Source of the DNA: Archilochus colubris
Taxonomy: Eukaryota > Chordata > Aves > Apodiformes > Trochilidae
DNA: 64,000 nucleotides
Reading direction: 5' to 3'
Assembly (NCBI GenBank): GCA_023079485.1
Contig: CM041097.1
Location: forward strand, 18,087,158 to 18,151,157
Of this stretch, positions 22,651 through 34,868 are shown one piece after another. Positions within the stretch are counted from its first letter, which is position 1. Each line of letters begins with the position of its first letter. The notes beneath the pieces are model-generated. The model saw only the letters and a list, made by a program, of their open reading frames with translations. It was not told the DNA's origin and made no database searches. Made by a program: the position numbers and the translations under genes.

Positions 22651-25290
22651 AGTAAGAAGGTTAAAGAAGCACTCAAGCCTCACACACCAGGGAGCATGGC
22701 CCACACTGTTACAGCCCTGGTAACATTTCCAAGTAAATGAGGTTTATTATTCAGTACTTCTATTATCTGAGCTCTTTGACAATTTAAAGTAATCCTGTAC
22801 ATCACAGCTACATGTATGAAGGTGATACCAGTACAAAAAGTATGTTCTGGTTAACCCTGCTCCTGGAGACAGCAACAATCAAGCTCCTTTTGGCTTCCAG
22901 AGGAATCCAATTAGGCTGAAAGGGAAGTGCTGTGGGAGCTGTACCTGGAATAAACCAGGGCACCAAGCACTTCTGTATCTCCCTTGCTCACCTAGCCACC
23001 TCCCAAAGCCCCCCGAGCCCCTGAGCTGCTTCAGTCACCTTTGCAAAGATCACTTCCACCTCCTGAGCAAAGGTTCTATTGGCCTTCCAGCCAAAGTGGC
23101 TCAGTACCCACCTCAGGCTTCAAACTAAGCTAAAAATGTCATCAGCCCTCACTCTGCTGAACCTGCAGTGCTGGAGCTGTGAGCCCAGTCAATGTGTGTG
23201 GACAGGACCCATTCATCTGCTGCTTCTGCAAGCCAGGCATTCTGTGTGCAAAACAAAGTCTTTAAATCCTGGCCAAATGGCTAAATCATTCCTCATCCAC
23301 TTGTCAATGCTTCTGGTTGTAAAAAGACAAGCTGTCTGGGGAAGGCTGGCTGCATGTCTCAGCACTCTGAATTGGACATCAACTAATTGGAAACTTCATT
23401 GGAGATGAACTGAGATCACACGGGCTCTCTGCCAGCCAGGCACTGGCTTTCAATCCCTTTGCACCTGAAGTCAAAGGAGGGCCAGATTCAAAAGAACAGT
23501 TTAACACCACAGAATTCATGTTACATTTTCTCCTGAGGTGATGGTGTTTGATGGCTCCAATACAGCACATGTTTCACAGTCTGCTTGGAGCTGTGACTAC
23601 AGACAGATAAACTGACAGCCTCAGGATCAGATTTGTGGAATTTGGGAAAACCTTTCAGTTCATTTGCCTCTAAAACAGGAAAAACATGACCACCAGGCTT
23701 GGAAATACTAGATAGATACATAGATAGATAGATTTATTTTTTTTCTAAAAAGCCCAAAGTTATTCTTCAGAGTCATGGCAGCTCACCCTACAGACCCTTT
23801 GCTGTCGCTGCTGAGGGACAGCCTGCCCAAGAAAGTCTTCACACTTAGCTCATATAAAGTATGAATGGAAAAGTAGGAATACTGTGTAGTACAATCATGT
23901 CAGAAGCCATAAAATTGCAAATAATTTTAATAATGAATTGGACTCCTGTATTTTAACTCCTCATGCAGAATCAATTAAAATTTACTTGAGTTTTACAGGC
24001 TTTGGTTCAGGTGTTACTACCTGTGAAGTCAATGAGATTGAGAAGGTGCTCAGGTGTTTTATCAATAGTGCTGGACTGAAGGTCTGCTGGTGCCTTTATC
24101 TCTTGTTCTCTAACTGGGACAGATGTAGCTGTGGCAGTTCCTGCCCTCAGCTGCTTTGTGCTGCTGCTGCTATAGCAGGTTGGATGCATCTGTCCATCAC
24201 TCTGGCTCACTTCTGTGTTTCACACTCCCCTCAGAACTGCTTTAGGCTGAGCTGCCAGGCTGTGAACTGGGGCCACTGAAGTGCTGACACATGTCCTATT
24301 CTGTCACTCTTTCTAGAGGACACTGATGCTGGAAGGCAGAGAGGTATTTGGTGAACAGCTGGAGGTGCTCGTGTCTTAAGCCACTGGAGCTAACTCCGCC
24401 AAATCTCATCTGTCACAGCACACACTTTCTACATTTAGCTTCGTGTGTATGGAACCTGAGGATTACCAAATCACTACTTAAAATACAATGGATCAGCTTG
24501 GATGAGCTCAGTTTAAGAAAAATGCAAGTAACAACCAGAACATCTGAGTGCTTCAATAAAAAGCACATTGTTAACACAATATAGAGAAAATACAGGATAG
24601 CTAAACTTTGCACATAATTTAATAATAGTCTTTGGGGCAGGAAAGCAAGAAAAGAAAGATGTTATCTGCTTGCTTGATAAATGCTTCAAACTTACAGAGG
24701 TCTGATCTTCATCTGGTTTAAGTCAGAGGGACTTCACTTAAGTCAGAGGAGCCATGAAAGTCAACAGCAGATGAAGAGCTGGCCCTAGTATGCTATTCAG
24801 TAATCTTCAGGGAAATCGTAAGATTGTGGACATAATACTTTCTTTCTCCAAGATAAGGAAATGTAATATCCCTAAAGTACCTCTTATCTACCCTCAGATT
24901 CAATCTGGAAAGTCTTTCCTCTTTTCCAGGCTTTTTGTAGAATTTCTGTTCTAGAAACACAGCCAAGTTTTTTTTGCATCTTTAATATGTTAAAGCTGTC
25001 GTTCCATTTTTGGCCACAGCTCCCTCTTTTCCTGATTCCTCTCAACATTTTTTTCAAACCTGTTCTTTTTCTGCTCCTTTCACTTCTCAGGGAAGTTTCT
25101 TCCTTCTCTTCTCTGTCATGAATGGAAATACTTGCTGTGGTTACAGTTCCCCTTGAGTCTCCCTGTTGTGTGGCAGCTTTTGAACTTCCCAGTGCAATGA
25201 GGACGTGTTTGTGTCCATGCCTGGGACAGAGCAATCCCATATATATGAGTTGAGATCTTAACATTCTTTGCTTCATGGTAATACTCATCA
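22651..25290. other. Noncoding DNA with a locally GC-rich part
   Basis: 22,650-23,420 is relatively GC-rich with a 109-codon open frame at 23,079-23,408 that carries no recognisable domain. A GATA microsatellite lies at 23,709-23,733. A 20-base-period partial duplication (TTAAGTCAGAGG at 24,718 and 24,738) is present. The minus strand at 24,884-25,297 is open for 137 codons of Lys/Arg-rich sequence with no known motif; it mirrors a pyrimidine-rich plus strand and is probably chance. Confidence 0.5.
23709..23733. repeat. GATA tetranucleotide microsatellite (imperfect)
   Basis: About six TAGA/GATA units with one CA interruption, followed by a T-rich run. It is a short tetranucleotide repeat, also a cluster of GATA-factor cores. 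Confidence 0.9.
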
Positions 25291-25359
25291 AGATCACACC
25301 TTATTTTCTATATTATATATATATATATATATATGCCTTATATAAGATTACACCTTATT
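25291..25359. repeat. (TA)n microsatellite flanked by a 15-bp direct repeat
   Basis: A run of about ten TA units at 25,314-25,334 sits between AGATCACACCTTATT (25,291-25,305) and AGATTACACCTTATT (25,345-25,359), a 15-base direct repeat with one mismatch. A perfect 10-bp palindrome CTTATATAAG lies at 25,337-25,346. The arrangement suggests a local duplication whose AT core later expanded. Confidence 0.85.
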
Positions 25360-25365
25360 ATATAT

Positions 25366-27129
25366 TACAAAAGTAAATTGGATGATACTGAACTGCATGT
25401 TCTTCCAATGTTTATGGTACTGTAGTGCCATCTAGTGAAATATCTCCAGTAGATACTCCAGTATGCAAATAAAGTCCAATTTTGCATCAATAAAACTAAT
25501 TTACTTTTCAGTATAATAGAGTATAAATAATGCTGTTCTCAATGACCATGCAAAATTCCACACAGTGATAACAAACAGTTTTAAACCAATGCAGTTTTCT
25601 GTAAGTGCCCTGAAGCATCGTGTGCCCAAGATATTTGGGTTGCACGTGATTTAACATTCCACTGCAAGTACAGAACTTGATTTTTAAATCTTTGATAAAG
25701 TCATTCCAAGCAGAAACAAAGAGGCTTTAGTTAAGGGTACCCAGTTTGTAGACTAAACATATAACTTGTATAATCGGTCTCAAAAAGCTGTTTACACTAT
25801 TTGCCACATTTGCAAAGGAATGTGTAAGGGCCTGTTATTTGCCTGGAGTATTTTCTTGAAATCTTAAATCCTGCACAGCTTCTTATTTGTAGCAGATGCT
25901 TAAAGCTGCCCAGAAAAGCAGCTCAAGAGCCAATGGTTCAAATGGGAAATTTCCCATTTAACCCTTCCCAGTCTCTCCAGGCAGCACACACCATTTCTTT
26001 CTTTCTAGGGCTTCACCTCCTTCAGGTGACTCCTTGGAGTCAGGGCCACAGACTTGAGGCTGCCCAGGACTGTGTCCAGCCCACCCCACAGGGGACTCCA
26101 GGATGTGCTTCTGGGCCAGGGATGGAATCACATCCCCTGCACACGTGGCTGCTCCACATCCAGTCCCCTGCTAATCCAACCTTTCCCTGGCACAGCATTC
26201 CCATGGGAACTATGGTCAGTGGGTGACAGACTGGGCACAGGCTCTGGAGCAGGATCTCAGGGACAGCTGTGGGGTGTGCCCAAAGGGTGGGGATGGTGCC
26301 TGGGTCTTGAGGATCATTTTCCAGATTGGATAAATGGTCATATAAGTGACATTGCTACCAACTAATCAGCTGAAGAGAAAAATGAAAAAAAAAAAACATT
26401 TTCCACCTGGTCCTGTTTGCCTGAGGGTGTCATTCGTCTCAAGTACAAATAGTTTATCAGATGCTGGTGAAATCAGACAGGCAGTGTTTTTAAAACAGTA
26501 TCATCATGTCATCTGAGTCTATCTTAAAACTCCTGTAGAAAACATCACGAGAACAAAAGTGCTTTCTTTTATCTTGATGTGTTTCCATCTCACTTCTGCT
26601 TTACTGCTTTTTATGATGCTGTAAAGAAGTCCACCTGGCCTCACCAACCAGCTGTCTGTGTGATGGGCACGGATGGAGATGGGCTCTGCCCAAAGGATTG
26701 CAAATCAAGGACTGGATCCAGAACCAGTTAATGAATGTCTTCTCACTGATCTCAGTGAGGTCTGGAGCAGGCCTAGCAGCAAAGATGTTGTGTATTAAGT
26801 TGAATTTTCTCTTGGATGACATTTTGGAACGGGTAGCACAGTTCACATTTCAGTTTCCATTGTCTGCAGCCATATGAACTCAATATTTTACAACAGTTTT
26901 ACGTACAAATTGGAAATCTGATTTCAGTTACTCCTACTGCTGCTTTATTTCATTTAAGGAAATTGGTATTAAATTGTTGGTTATATTTACGTGTCCACAT
27001 TTGTTACCACTTTAGCCCATCTGAAGTAGTGGGCAACCTACAAGACTTCATTCTCACCATTAATTAAAACTCATACAAGGTTAACACACCCAGGAAGGAT
27101 GATTGGGGAGCAAGCATTGTGTAACAGAT
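25366..27129. other. Noncoding DNA, including a GC-rich patch
   Basis: Octamer ATGCAAAT at 25,463-25,470. The patch at 25,960-26,330 is GC-rich and open in two overlapping plus frames (25,933-26,226 and 26,054-26,365), with Pro/Gly/Trp-rich peptides typical of noncoding GC-rich DNA. An A12 run lies near 26,384. The minus frame at 26,601-26,846 has no recognisable domain. Confidence 0.5.
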
Positions 27130-27220
27130 GAACTCATAAAAAATCGAAATGTGATTTAATTAGCTGATAATGGATCATTAATTACAAAGGCAGTGAAATG
27201 AAACACATTGTTGTGGGAAC
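27130..27220. promoter_or_regulatory. Candidate conserved element with paired TAATTA sites
   Basis: A tight cluster of homeodomain sites. GATTTAATTAGCTGATAA has TAATTA at 27,157-27,162, and GGATCATTAATTACAAAGG has TAATTA at 27,179-27,184, so the two cores are 22 bases apart. ACAAAGG is a TCF/LEF or SOX-like core. This is among the most enhancer-like short stretches in the window by inspection. It has no repeat and no coding frame. Confidence 0.33.
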
Positions 27221-29065
27221 ACATAATGGAACTATTGAGAAAGAAGAGATTTGTTTTTACTAAGTACTTGTCTGCTAAGAAAGCCACCTGTGCAAATAAC
27301 TGGCTCAAATCAGATGACAAGCAGATTTTTTATTGCACGAGAAAGATTTTTGGTTTCCATGACAATGCACCTAGGTCAAAACAGCAAATTGCAGCTTTTT
27401 CTGCAATATAGATTTCATTTACTCTTAACGGGTTTAACATCCAGGTTTATAATGTGTCTAAAATATATTTATTAGCTAGCAATTATTTAATACAGCAGCT
27501 TCTGCCCAGAAACTGCTGTCCAGTGACTGGGGATTCAGCTAGAAGTGTATGAGATCTACCTTAAGCCTTTTGGCATCTTAAACAAATGCTGTAATGCAGT
27601 TTGGCTCACTGTAACCTACTGTGAGCTCTGGGGAGAACTAAGCAAACAGTTTAAATGTTATGCAAAAGTTTTTATTTAATTGAATTCAAGCATTTATAAA
27701 ATTATATTAAATTAGGTCATATTCGTGGGTTATTCAGTATTTAACATTTTCACCAGTAATTGCCTGTACATCTAATTTAAAATTTAATGACATTATTTAA
27801 AAAAAAAAAAGGTTTTCTTGATCTGAGGGCAAATATGCTTTATTTATAGGCCCTTTCTCAGACTGAGAATGGAAAGTACAAATGTGTTACTCATTAAGCC
27901 CCACGTTGTTACGTGGTTGGATGACTAAATCACTGCTTCCCCAGGGTGCCTGTGCCAAAAAGAGCTGGAGTCAGCAAAACCAGAAAAAAATAGGTGTTCT
28001 CATTTCCAGTGTTCCGAAGCAAAAAAACAATTAGTAAATCTCTGAAATAATGAGGGGGTTTATTCACTGCAAGCAGCTCTGAACTCCAACTCTGACCACT
28101 CGCCCGAGACCTGATGGAATTCCATCCCAGGCAGGGATGGAGCCAGAGCTCAGCTTGGCCATGTGCTACCTCCATAGCAGGAACCCGACCCAAACCCAAG
28201 ATAGCTCTGGGTTGACTTGGCAAGACCCTGGCTGCTGTGCCACTGCCTTCCTGCCTTCTGGGCTGGTTTCTTCTGATTTGGGCCAGCTCCATGCAGGTGG
28301 GGAGCTTGCCAGGGCTGGAAGCTACAGCTGCTTCTTGGAGGACTCACCTGGCATCTCCTTGCTCCTCCACAAGATGGGCACAAATCTGAGGGACATGCCA
28401 CATGGTGGAGCAGATATTTGCCATCAGGTGTGACATTTTGTTTTTTAAGTGCTAGCACATAAAATACTTGTGGAAATGCTCTGCTATCCTCAAGGAGGAG
28501 CAGGAGCCTCCTCAGAGGCCAACAAATGTTTCCAGTTCCCTTTTAGCCTGACTTAACAGGCAAATGCAGCTTGTCTGAATGTGCTCTCCTCTTTTTCTTT
28601 TGAACTTCTTGGCTGATTTCTGCCAACCTTGACAGATGGTGGGGAGCCTGGAAGATGGCCCAGCTGCCAGAGAAGCTGGCAGGGGGCAAGGAAGGGCAGG
28701 AGCCAGGTGGCCAAGCAGCACATGTCCCACTCTGGGCAAGTCACAGTGCATTTGAGTATTGCTGGTGGATGTGTCCCAGAGCCATAAGGGAAGGCTGAGG
28801 TTGATGTGGGAGAGGGAAACAAAGGATTTAGCAAAGAGCTGTAGGAAATAGGGCTTTAATTTATAGAAAAATGGTTATTTGGCTTTCCTGGCTACAGGAC
28901 TTTTATTTCTGTAATGTCATCAGCCCAGGCTATGTGGTAGAACACACTGAGTTCTACCTTGTGTGCTCACAGTCACTTTCTTGGCATCCATAATCAGGGA
29001 CCACATTTTGAAAACAGTTATTTCTTTCTCTTGTTTCAGTCTGAGCTGTTTTCAACAGAGTGGTA

Positions 29066-29096
<31 letters not shown>

Positions 29097-29884
29097 TGCT
29101 GCCATTCCAGCCTTGGTCTGCAGCTCTGGAGAGCACCTGTAGTGTGCACAGGTCTAGGTCAGCTGCAGTTCTTTGTGTAAAATGACACATTGGGCCTTTT
29201 CTACATCATATAAACTGGCTCTAAGGGTGGCTTAGCACAAAAGAGGGGCTGGGCTAGAAGGGTATGAAGATACTTAACAGTATTTGTGGTCAGTTAGGAA
29301 AATGAAGTGTAATATTGAGCCTTTGAGTCTGTGATTCAAAGGCAGATTGTTGTGCTGTGAATGATCATAGGCAGTTGTATCAAATGTCTTAATTCAAATG
29401 ATTTTTGAATCTCTGAAGGCAGCCTGTGTAAGTTCTGTTCCTTTTCTTTCCCTACACTTTCAGCTAGAAGATGTTTAAAAATACTTTTTCTTGTTTCAGT
29501 AGCAGTACATAAATACAAGTCACTCCCTTCTTTAGGACAAAAACTTTACATAAAATCCTTGATAAAAACTGAAGTTTGCTTTACCTGATTCTGCTCCTGA
29601 TATCCACTATTCCCAAGCAAAGGAATAATAACAAATTAATAACAAGGGGAGACAGAAAAGAAATAGTGAAAGGTGAGGGCTGGTGAAAATTAGGAAAACT
29701 CCAACATGTGCAAACTTCAGACATGTTGCTTAGAATCCTCAGAGCATATCATTTAATTTATACACCCCTTGTACATAAGGAATGGCAATGAGTGGGGAAG
29801 GAGTTTGTCCTACCCTCACCTCTGGTCCCACCTATTTAAACATTGCACAGCCCAATGCAGAAAGCAGATGCTGTTTCTTCCCTC
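27216..29884. other. Noncoding DNA
   Basis: 27,650-27,790 is very AT-rich with TTATTTAATTGAATTC, ATTATATTAAATTAGG and AATTTAAAATTTAATG, and could be a further conserved block. An A13 run lies near 27,799, a 6-bp hairpin CCACGT...ACGTGG at 27,901-27,916 and a perfect 14-bp palindrome GATGGAATTCCATC at 28,113-28,126. Open frames at 27,930-28,458 on both strands lie in a GC-rich patch and overlap each other without domain support. Confidence 0.5.
29066..29092. repeat. (AG)13 microsatellite
   Basis: About thirteen AG units, a homopurine tract that can form triplex-type structures and bind GAGA-type or purine-tract factors. It is otherwise a simple repeat. Confidence 0.95.
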
Positions 29885-29945
29885 TCCTGTCTTTAATTAA
29901 TCCTGATGACCAATGTGTTAATTACCATGCAAAATAAAGGTCCCA
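29885..29945. promoter_or_regulatory. Candidate conserved element: two TAATTA sites, CCAAT and an octamer-like site
   Basis: Within 60 bp there is TTAATTAA (29,893-29,900), CCTGATGACCAAT (CCAAT at 29,910-29,914), GTTAATTACC (TAATTA at 29,919-29,924) and CATGCAAAATAAAGG (one mismatch to the POU octamer). The two TAATTA cores are 25 bases apart. Density of recognisable cores is high for a non-repetitive stretch, so a regulatory role is plausible but inferred. Confidence 0.33.
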
Positions 29946-30575
29946 TGCTGTGAGCGCTGACATGGAAATGGTCAGAAAACCTCAAAACATTTAGAACTGG
30001 GCACTAAACCTTGTGATAGCTGACTCGACATTTTACAGCTCCCTTTATTTAGTTTTGGGGTTAGTTAGTTAGTTTTTAGCCAGCAGCCAGCCCAGCACTA
30101 GGTGGCTCCCGAGCAACGGGCTTGGGCTGCTTCAGAACTTCAGCTTTCTGAGTAATATCTTCACTTCTTGGCTGAGAACTTTGTCCAAGGTTTCTGTTCC
30201 CTCCTCCTCATACAGAGTTTTTTTTACACCTCACAAGCACTGTGTAGTTTGTTATTTCTTGAAGCAGACAGCAGAAACTGGGGCTGTGCTCCTGGCACAG
30301 GGCATGTAAGGAACGGGCTGGAACTGCCAGAGCTGCTCACAGGACAGAGCTGTGGAAGGAGGAAGCATTTCCTGACTTCCACCAAAGCATTCATGAAGAT
30401 TTGCAGGAGTTAGCTGGGAGACAGCTTAATTGGCATTAATTGGTTTCCCTTGGCTGCTCATGTCTCTTTGGAAGTGATTTTCATCTGAACAGAGAAGCAT
30501 TTATCTCTGGTCCTTCTCAGAAAGTGACAACCTTACCACGTCAGAAGGCAGCAAGCTACCAGCAAGCTTAGATTT

Positions 30576-30591
30576 AAAAAAAAAAAAAAAA
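30576..30591. repeat. Poly-A tract (A16)
   Basis: A run of 16 A without a recognisable retroposon body upstream or downstream. Confidence 0.85.
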
Positions 30592-33500
30592 GGACTCTGA
30601 ATCGAATGCTCTTGAAATCTTCTCCCTGTTGTGCTGTGATGCTCACCCGAAAGTGCAACAGCTGACAGCAGCAGAGCTCAGAGTGTCTCAGAAAATCTGC
30701 AGATTGGGAGATGTAGTAGCCCATCTTCATTAAAGAGAAATAAGCAGCAACCTAATTTCCTCTCAGTGGAAAGAGATAGAGGAGCTTAATTTCTAAACTT
30801 GACACACACTTAAAAGCCTAAGGAAAAGCTTTCCATCTGGGGCACACATCATGGAAAAGGAGGTCAGTCTGGTCAGTACCAATGGGCATGTTGTGTGGCT
30901 TGGACACAAGCACCAGCAATGTGGAAATGTTGGTGCAACACCCTCCTCTGTAGTGATGGGCTGCAGAAGTGAGTAAAATGATGTGAAGATTACAGTCCTG
31001 GGGAACACTGATGTTCCTGGACCACTTAGTGATGGCTGTGTGACAGCTCTGGGAGGTGTTCTGCTCCTGGAGGATGAACCTCAGACAGCATGAGTGTCAC
31101 CTGAGCTCTGCTGCTCCCCTGTTACTCCTAGAAGGAAGCTGAATGTGTGGGCAGAAGGACCCAAGGATGGGCTGGTACCAGGACAGCTGTGTACCAGCAT
31201 GACCTACCCTGTTCATCTCAGGAATTGACCTTTTTCCAATTTCACAGCCTCCTCCATGTATAATCCTAACTAAAATTCTCTCTGGCTATGTGGAAAGGGT
31301 CCCTTTACAGCTCAGCCTCTCTGCCTTAATAGTCCTGGAACCCTTCCCTGAGCTCCAACCTACTGAGCAGCCCCATGCCCCCAGCTGGACTGGTCAAAAA
31401 AGAGCCAAGCACCAAACTGAAACCATTGCCAGCAATCACCTGTGGAATTACCACCAACATAAACATCATGTGGAATGTAGAAAACATCAGTTTCTATCGA
31501 GTTCTTCACTTTCCCATTCCGTGTTAGTGAAACACTCGAGAGCTACAGCAGAGTTTTTGGAATAAAGAACAATGGCCATTCCTTGTGTGCATTAAATAGA
31601 TTTTCTCAAGTCCAACCTCCACATGAGATTAGGCAACAGCAGCATTTAAAACTGTTAACTGTTTGCATTTTGAGGGATGAGACAGAGTTTCTTTTGCTGC
31701 ATATTCCACTTACAAAAGCCTTGCTCAGTAAACCTATCACAAGCTAGCAGCCTTTCCAAACTGGAACAGGAAACACCTGGACTTCTGTGGTAAAACATCA
31801 CTGTGAGTGCACTGTGCATTTTGGAACAGATCATTTTGAATTGTTAATAAATATTCATCTCACTGCAGTAAAACACTGTGTGTCCAGTGCTGTAAACATT
31901 GGTGGAGCTAAATTAAATATGTGCAATGTTTGTCATCTGGACTTTTTTCTCCCTAAAATAAATCCTTGACTTCCCCTCTGAGAACATCTGAAAGTTTAAA
32001 ACCCCAGAAGATAATTCTATTGGATATACAATTTAAAGATCTCTGTTTCTGTTATACTTACTCTTTGTTAACACATTCTCCCATCTTTCCTAAATGGTTC
32101 ATTATAAAGCTAACTAAAATGAAGTCTTTGTTTCCCTTCCTGGGAAAAGTCTTGCACTTTGGCAAACATAACCCTGTAGCTTGTCGCTCCCCTAATGGTC
32201 TCAATTTGAAAAACAAATCCAGAGATGTCCCTAATTATGTGAAAGCCAAAGGGCAAAATGCAAATTGTACACAAATCCTTAGACCTTTCCTCAAAAAACC
32301 CCATGAAATATCCCCAACTATTTTTGCTGCATTGTTATAACTTAGATTTTAGGATAAAGGACTTCAGAGTGATTCTTTAAATTGAGATGAATTTCCTAAC
32401 TTTAGGACTAATAATTTAATTGTTGCAAATCAGCCCTGAACTAACTGAAGACAAGAATTTTCTGCTACAGTCTGCTGCCTCCTGGAGGTGCCACTGATGG
32501 GGCTGCAGGAGATGCAGCTGGAAGAAGATTCAGCTTGGACTTGGTTCAAATCATAACACAGATCTGTTCAAGTTCATGATAAACAAATCTTCCATGCATC
32601 CTGCTGCAGATGCTCAGACATAAGGCTGATGTTTTATAGATAATTGCTCAGGTTTAGGGGCTGGGGCTGTTCCCTGTTTCTCTTGCCAAACTAAAAAGGA
32701 TGCTGGATTTCCATGTTCCAATAGCTTGCATTGTTTAGGTTTAACTTAAGCATTCACCAATTTTCTACTAAACTAGATTGCCCATGGAAAATTAATAAAT
32801 ATTTCTGTCTTTTGTCAAAGCATTTTAATACTCAGGAAAACAAGATACCATAAATCTAAGGAAAGAAAAGCTGCTTTCAATTGAGCAGAAAAAAACTAAA
32901 AGGCAAAGTCTGCTGTGCATGTGTGTCAGCAGCTTTCAAAGCTGCGATCTGAGCACAAAAAGCAATCACAGAAATCGTGCTGCTCATACCAAAAAAATTT
33001 CCCTTGGTGAGAACTCCTCAAACACTGAAGCAGCCTTAAAACTTGGCTTCTTGCATCTGTCTGTAGCTCTACAAAGAAGACTACTTGTTTCTATTTTCTG
33101 AATGTGTTGAAAACTTGAACATGGCAGCTGTAATTCTGCTGTAAAGCTCCCCCAAACAAACACCAAAACAACCCCGACCACCTGTTTTGAGCAGACTTCA
33201 GCTGTGGGAAATGCCTCTCCAAAGGAAAGTGTTGGAGAATATTTATGAGAACCTCAAAGCAAGTGTCTGAGAGAACCTAAAAGCTGAGGGGTTTTTTCTA
33301 TCTGCATTATTTGTTAAATATCTATTGCTGGGGAGGTTCCTCGTGCCATCAGTACTGGTGTCAAGAGGAGTATGATGCCTGATGAAGGTAGAACAGGAAT
33401 TTCAGCCTCAGTCCTCACTGCTGCCTGATGGGGACAGCAGAAGAAGCAGAGCTGGACCTGCTCTGAATGACCAGCCCAGTGCAAAACCCAACACTGGGTG

Positions 33501-34846
33501 AGCAGAGGGGGCAGGAATCATCTCATCCTGGAGCTGGCCCTTTCCCTGGACACCTCGGGCTTCTTGGATGGTCCAGGTAACCAACATGGTTTCCTTCATT
33601 TGTATTTGCTTCTCAAGAGGATCAAGGACACTGGGAATACACAGCACTTTGGGCAGAGCTGGGCACTGCTCAGACTCCTCAGTACCAGTCAGTCAGCCCA
33701 CGGCAGTGTGGGACACTGACAATATCCAGTAAGAGGATAAATACATGGAGCTGTACTCAGTACACTAACATCTGCTCTGCAAAATGTCTCTGAACCATCT
33801 TCTGATTTCCTTACATACCAACTAGTGGAGTTTTTTTACCCATACCTTTAAGGTGCTGTGGTTATAAAATGCTGTGGTCCCTTCCCTCCTGCCAGCACTG
33901 CCTGGGGCAAGCCATGGGGCTGCTCCCCACCCTGCTGCTCCCTGCACCCTCTCAGCTATTGCCACATGGAATTTCCTGTTTTCTGTTGGCACAAATAATC
34001 TTCAAAAATTGCAGATGTTTTGGAAGGCCACTGTGTTCAACAGATATTAGTGCTGCCATAAGGAATCAGGCAGTCTGGTATTGAAATGACACAGAATACA
34101 AACACTGTGTGAGGCACCCAAAGGGTTCAAATAAATCCTTCTGGTAATGAGTGGTTCAGGAGCTAGGAAGGGTATGGGCAAAACATTCTCTGGAAGTTTG
34201 TAAAATTCTGTTTAGCAGCACTGCCTATAGAATAGTGGGTTAGATAACAGAACCAGTACAGCAGATATTCATCTTTAAGATGGGTAGAGAAAGGTGGATG
34301 GGCTTCTTTATGGGATGAGGTGCTCTTCCCCAGGCCATGTAAATGGATGCAATTTTCATGTAATAAATGGACTACAGACCCTCTCACATGAAGATTGTTT
34401 TTGCTAAGTGGTAGCTAAGCAAAGCATTCAGTAGCTTGTTTGTTTGTTTTCTTTTGCTGATCACAACCAGTGTGATGGAAAGAAATGGTTGGAATGGAAG
34501 AAGATTAGTTCATCCACCTTGAACAGATTTAATAATCCTCATAATTGCTTTTTGTCAGCTCCCTCCTCTAACTAGCAAAGGAGAGAGAAGTTCTCATTAA
34601 CAAGAGGCCACTTAACCCCTGACAATCCCCACTGCTGGGTGTTCCCCTCTTTCCCAAAACGTCCAGTGAGGCTGCCAGGGCACTGGGGTGGCTTCAGCTC
34701 CCCCCAGCCCCGGGGCACGCAGAGCCTGAGCTGCCTCCCTGCAACTTGCAAACCACGAATGGTCTTCCTTGGTATCTAGAAAGCTTTCATTTTTAGAATT
34801 TATTCCAGCTGACTTGCCATTTCCTTGATCCTTGCCCCATGCTGCA

Positions 34847-34868
34847 AGGCTGAGAAAAAGCTCAGCCT
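34847..34868. repeat. 8-bp perfect inverted repeat
   Basis: AGGCTGAG (34,847-34,854) and CTCAGCCT (34,861-34,868) are exact reverse complements around an A-rich 6-base loop. It is short enough to be chance in 64 kb. Confidence 0.7.

Noticed and set aside
24884..25297. 137-codon minus-strand gene
   Set aside because: Lys/Arg/Glu-rich composition mirrors a pyrimidine-rich plus strand; no domain, splice site or promoter is visible.
31590..31650. Possible antisense CR1 fragment (CAAGTCCAACC motif)
   Set aside because: Only about a dozen bases fit a CR1-like antisense end; the bases on both sides do not follow the element.
34640..34740. CpG island promoter
   Set aside because: The patch is short, and CpG dinucleotides remain few despite the high GC content.
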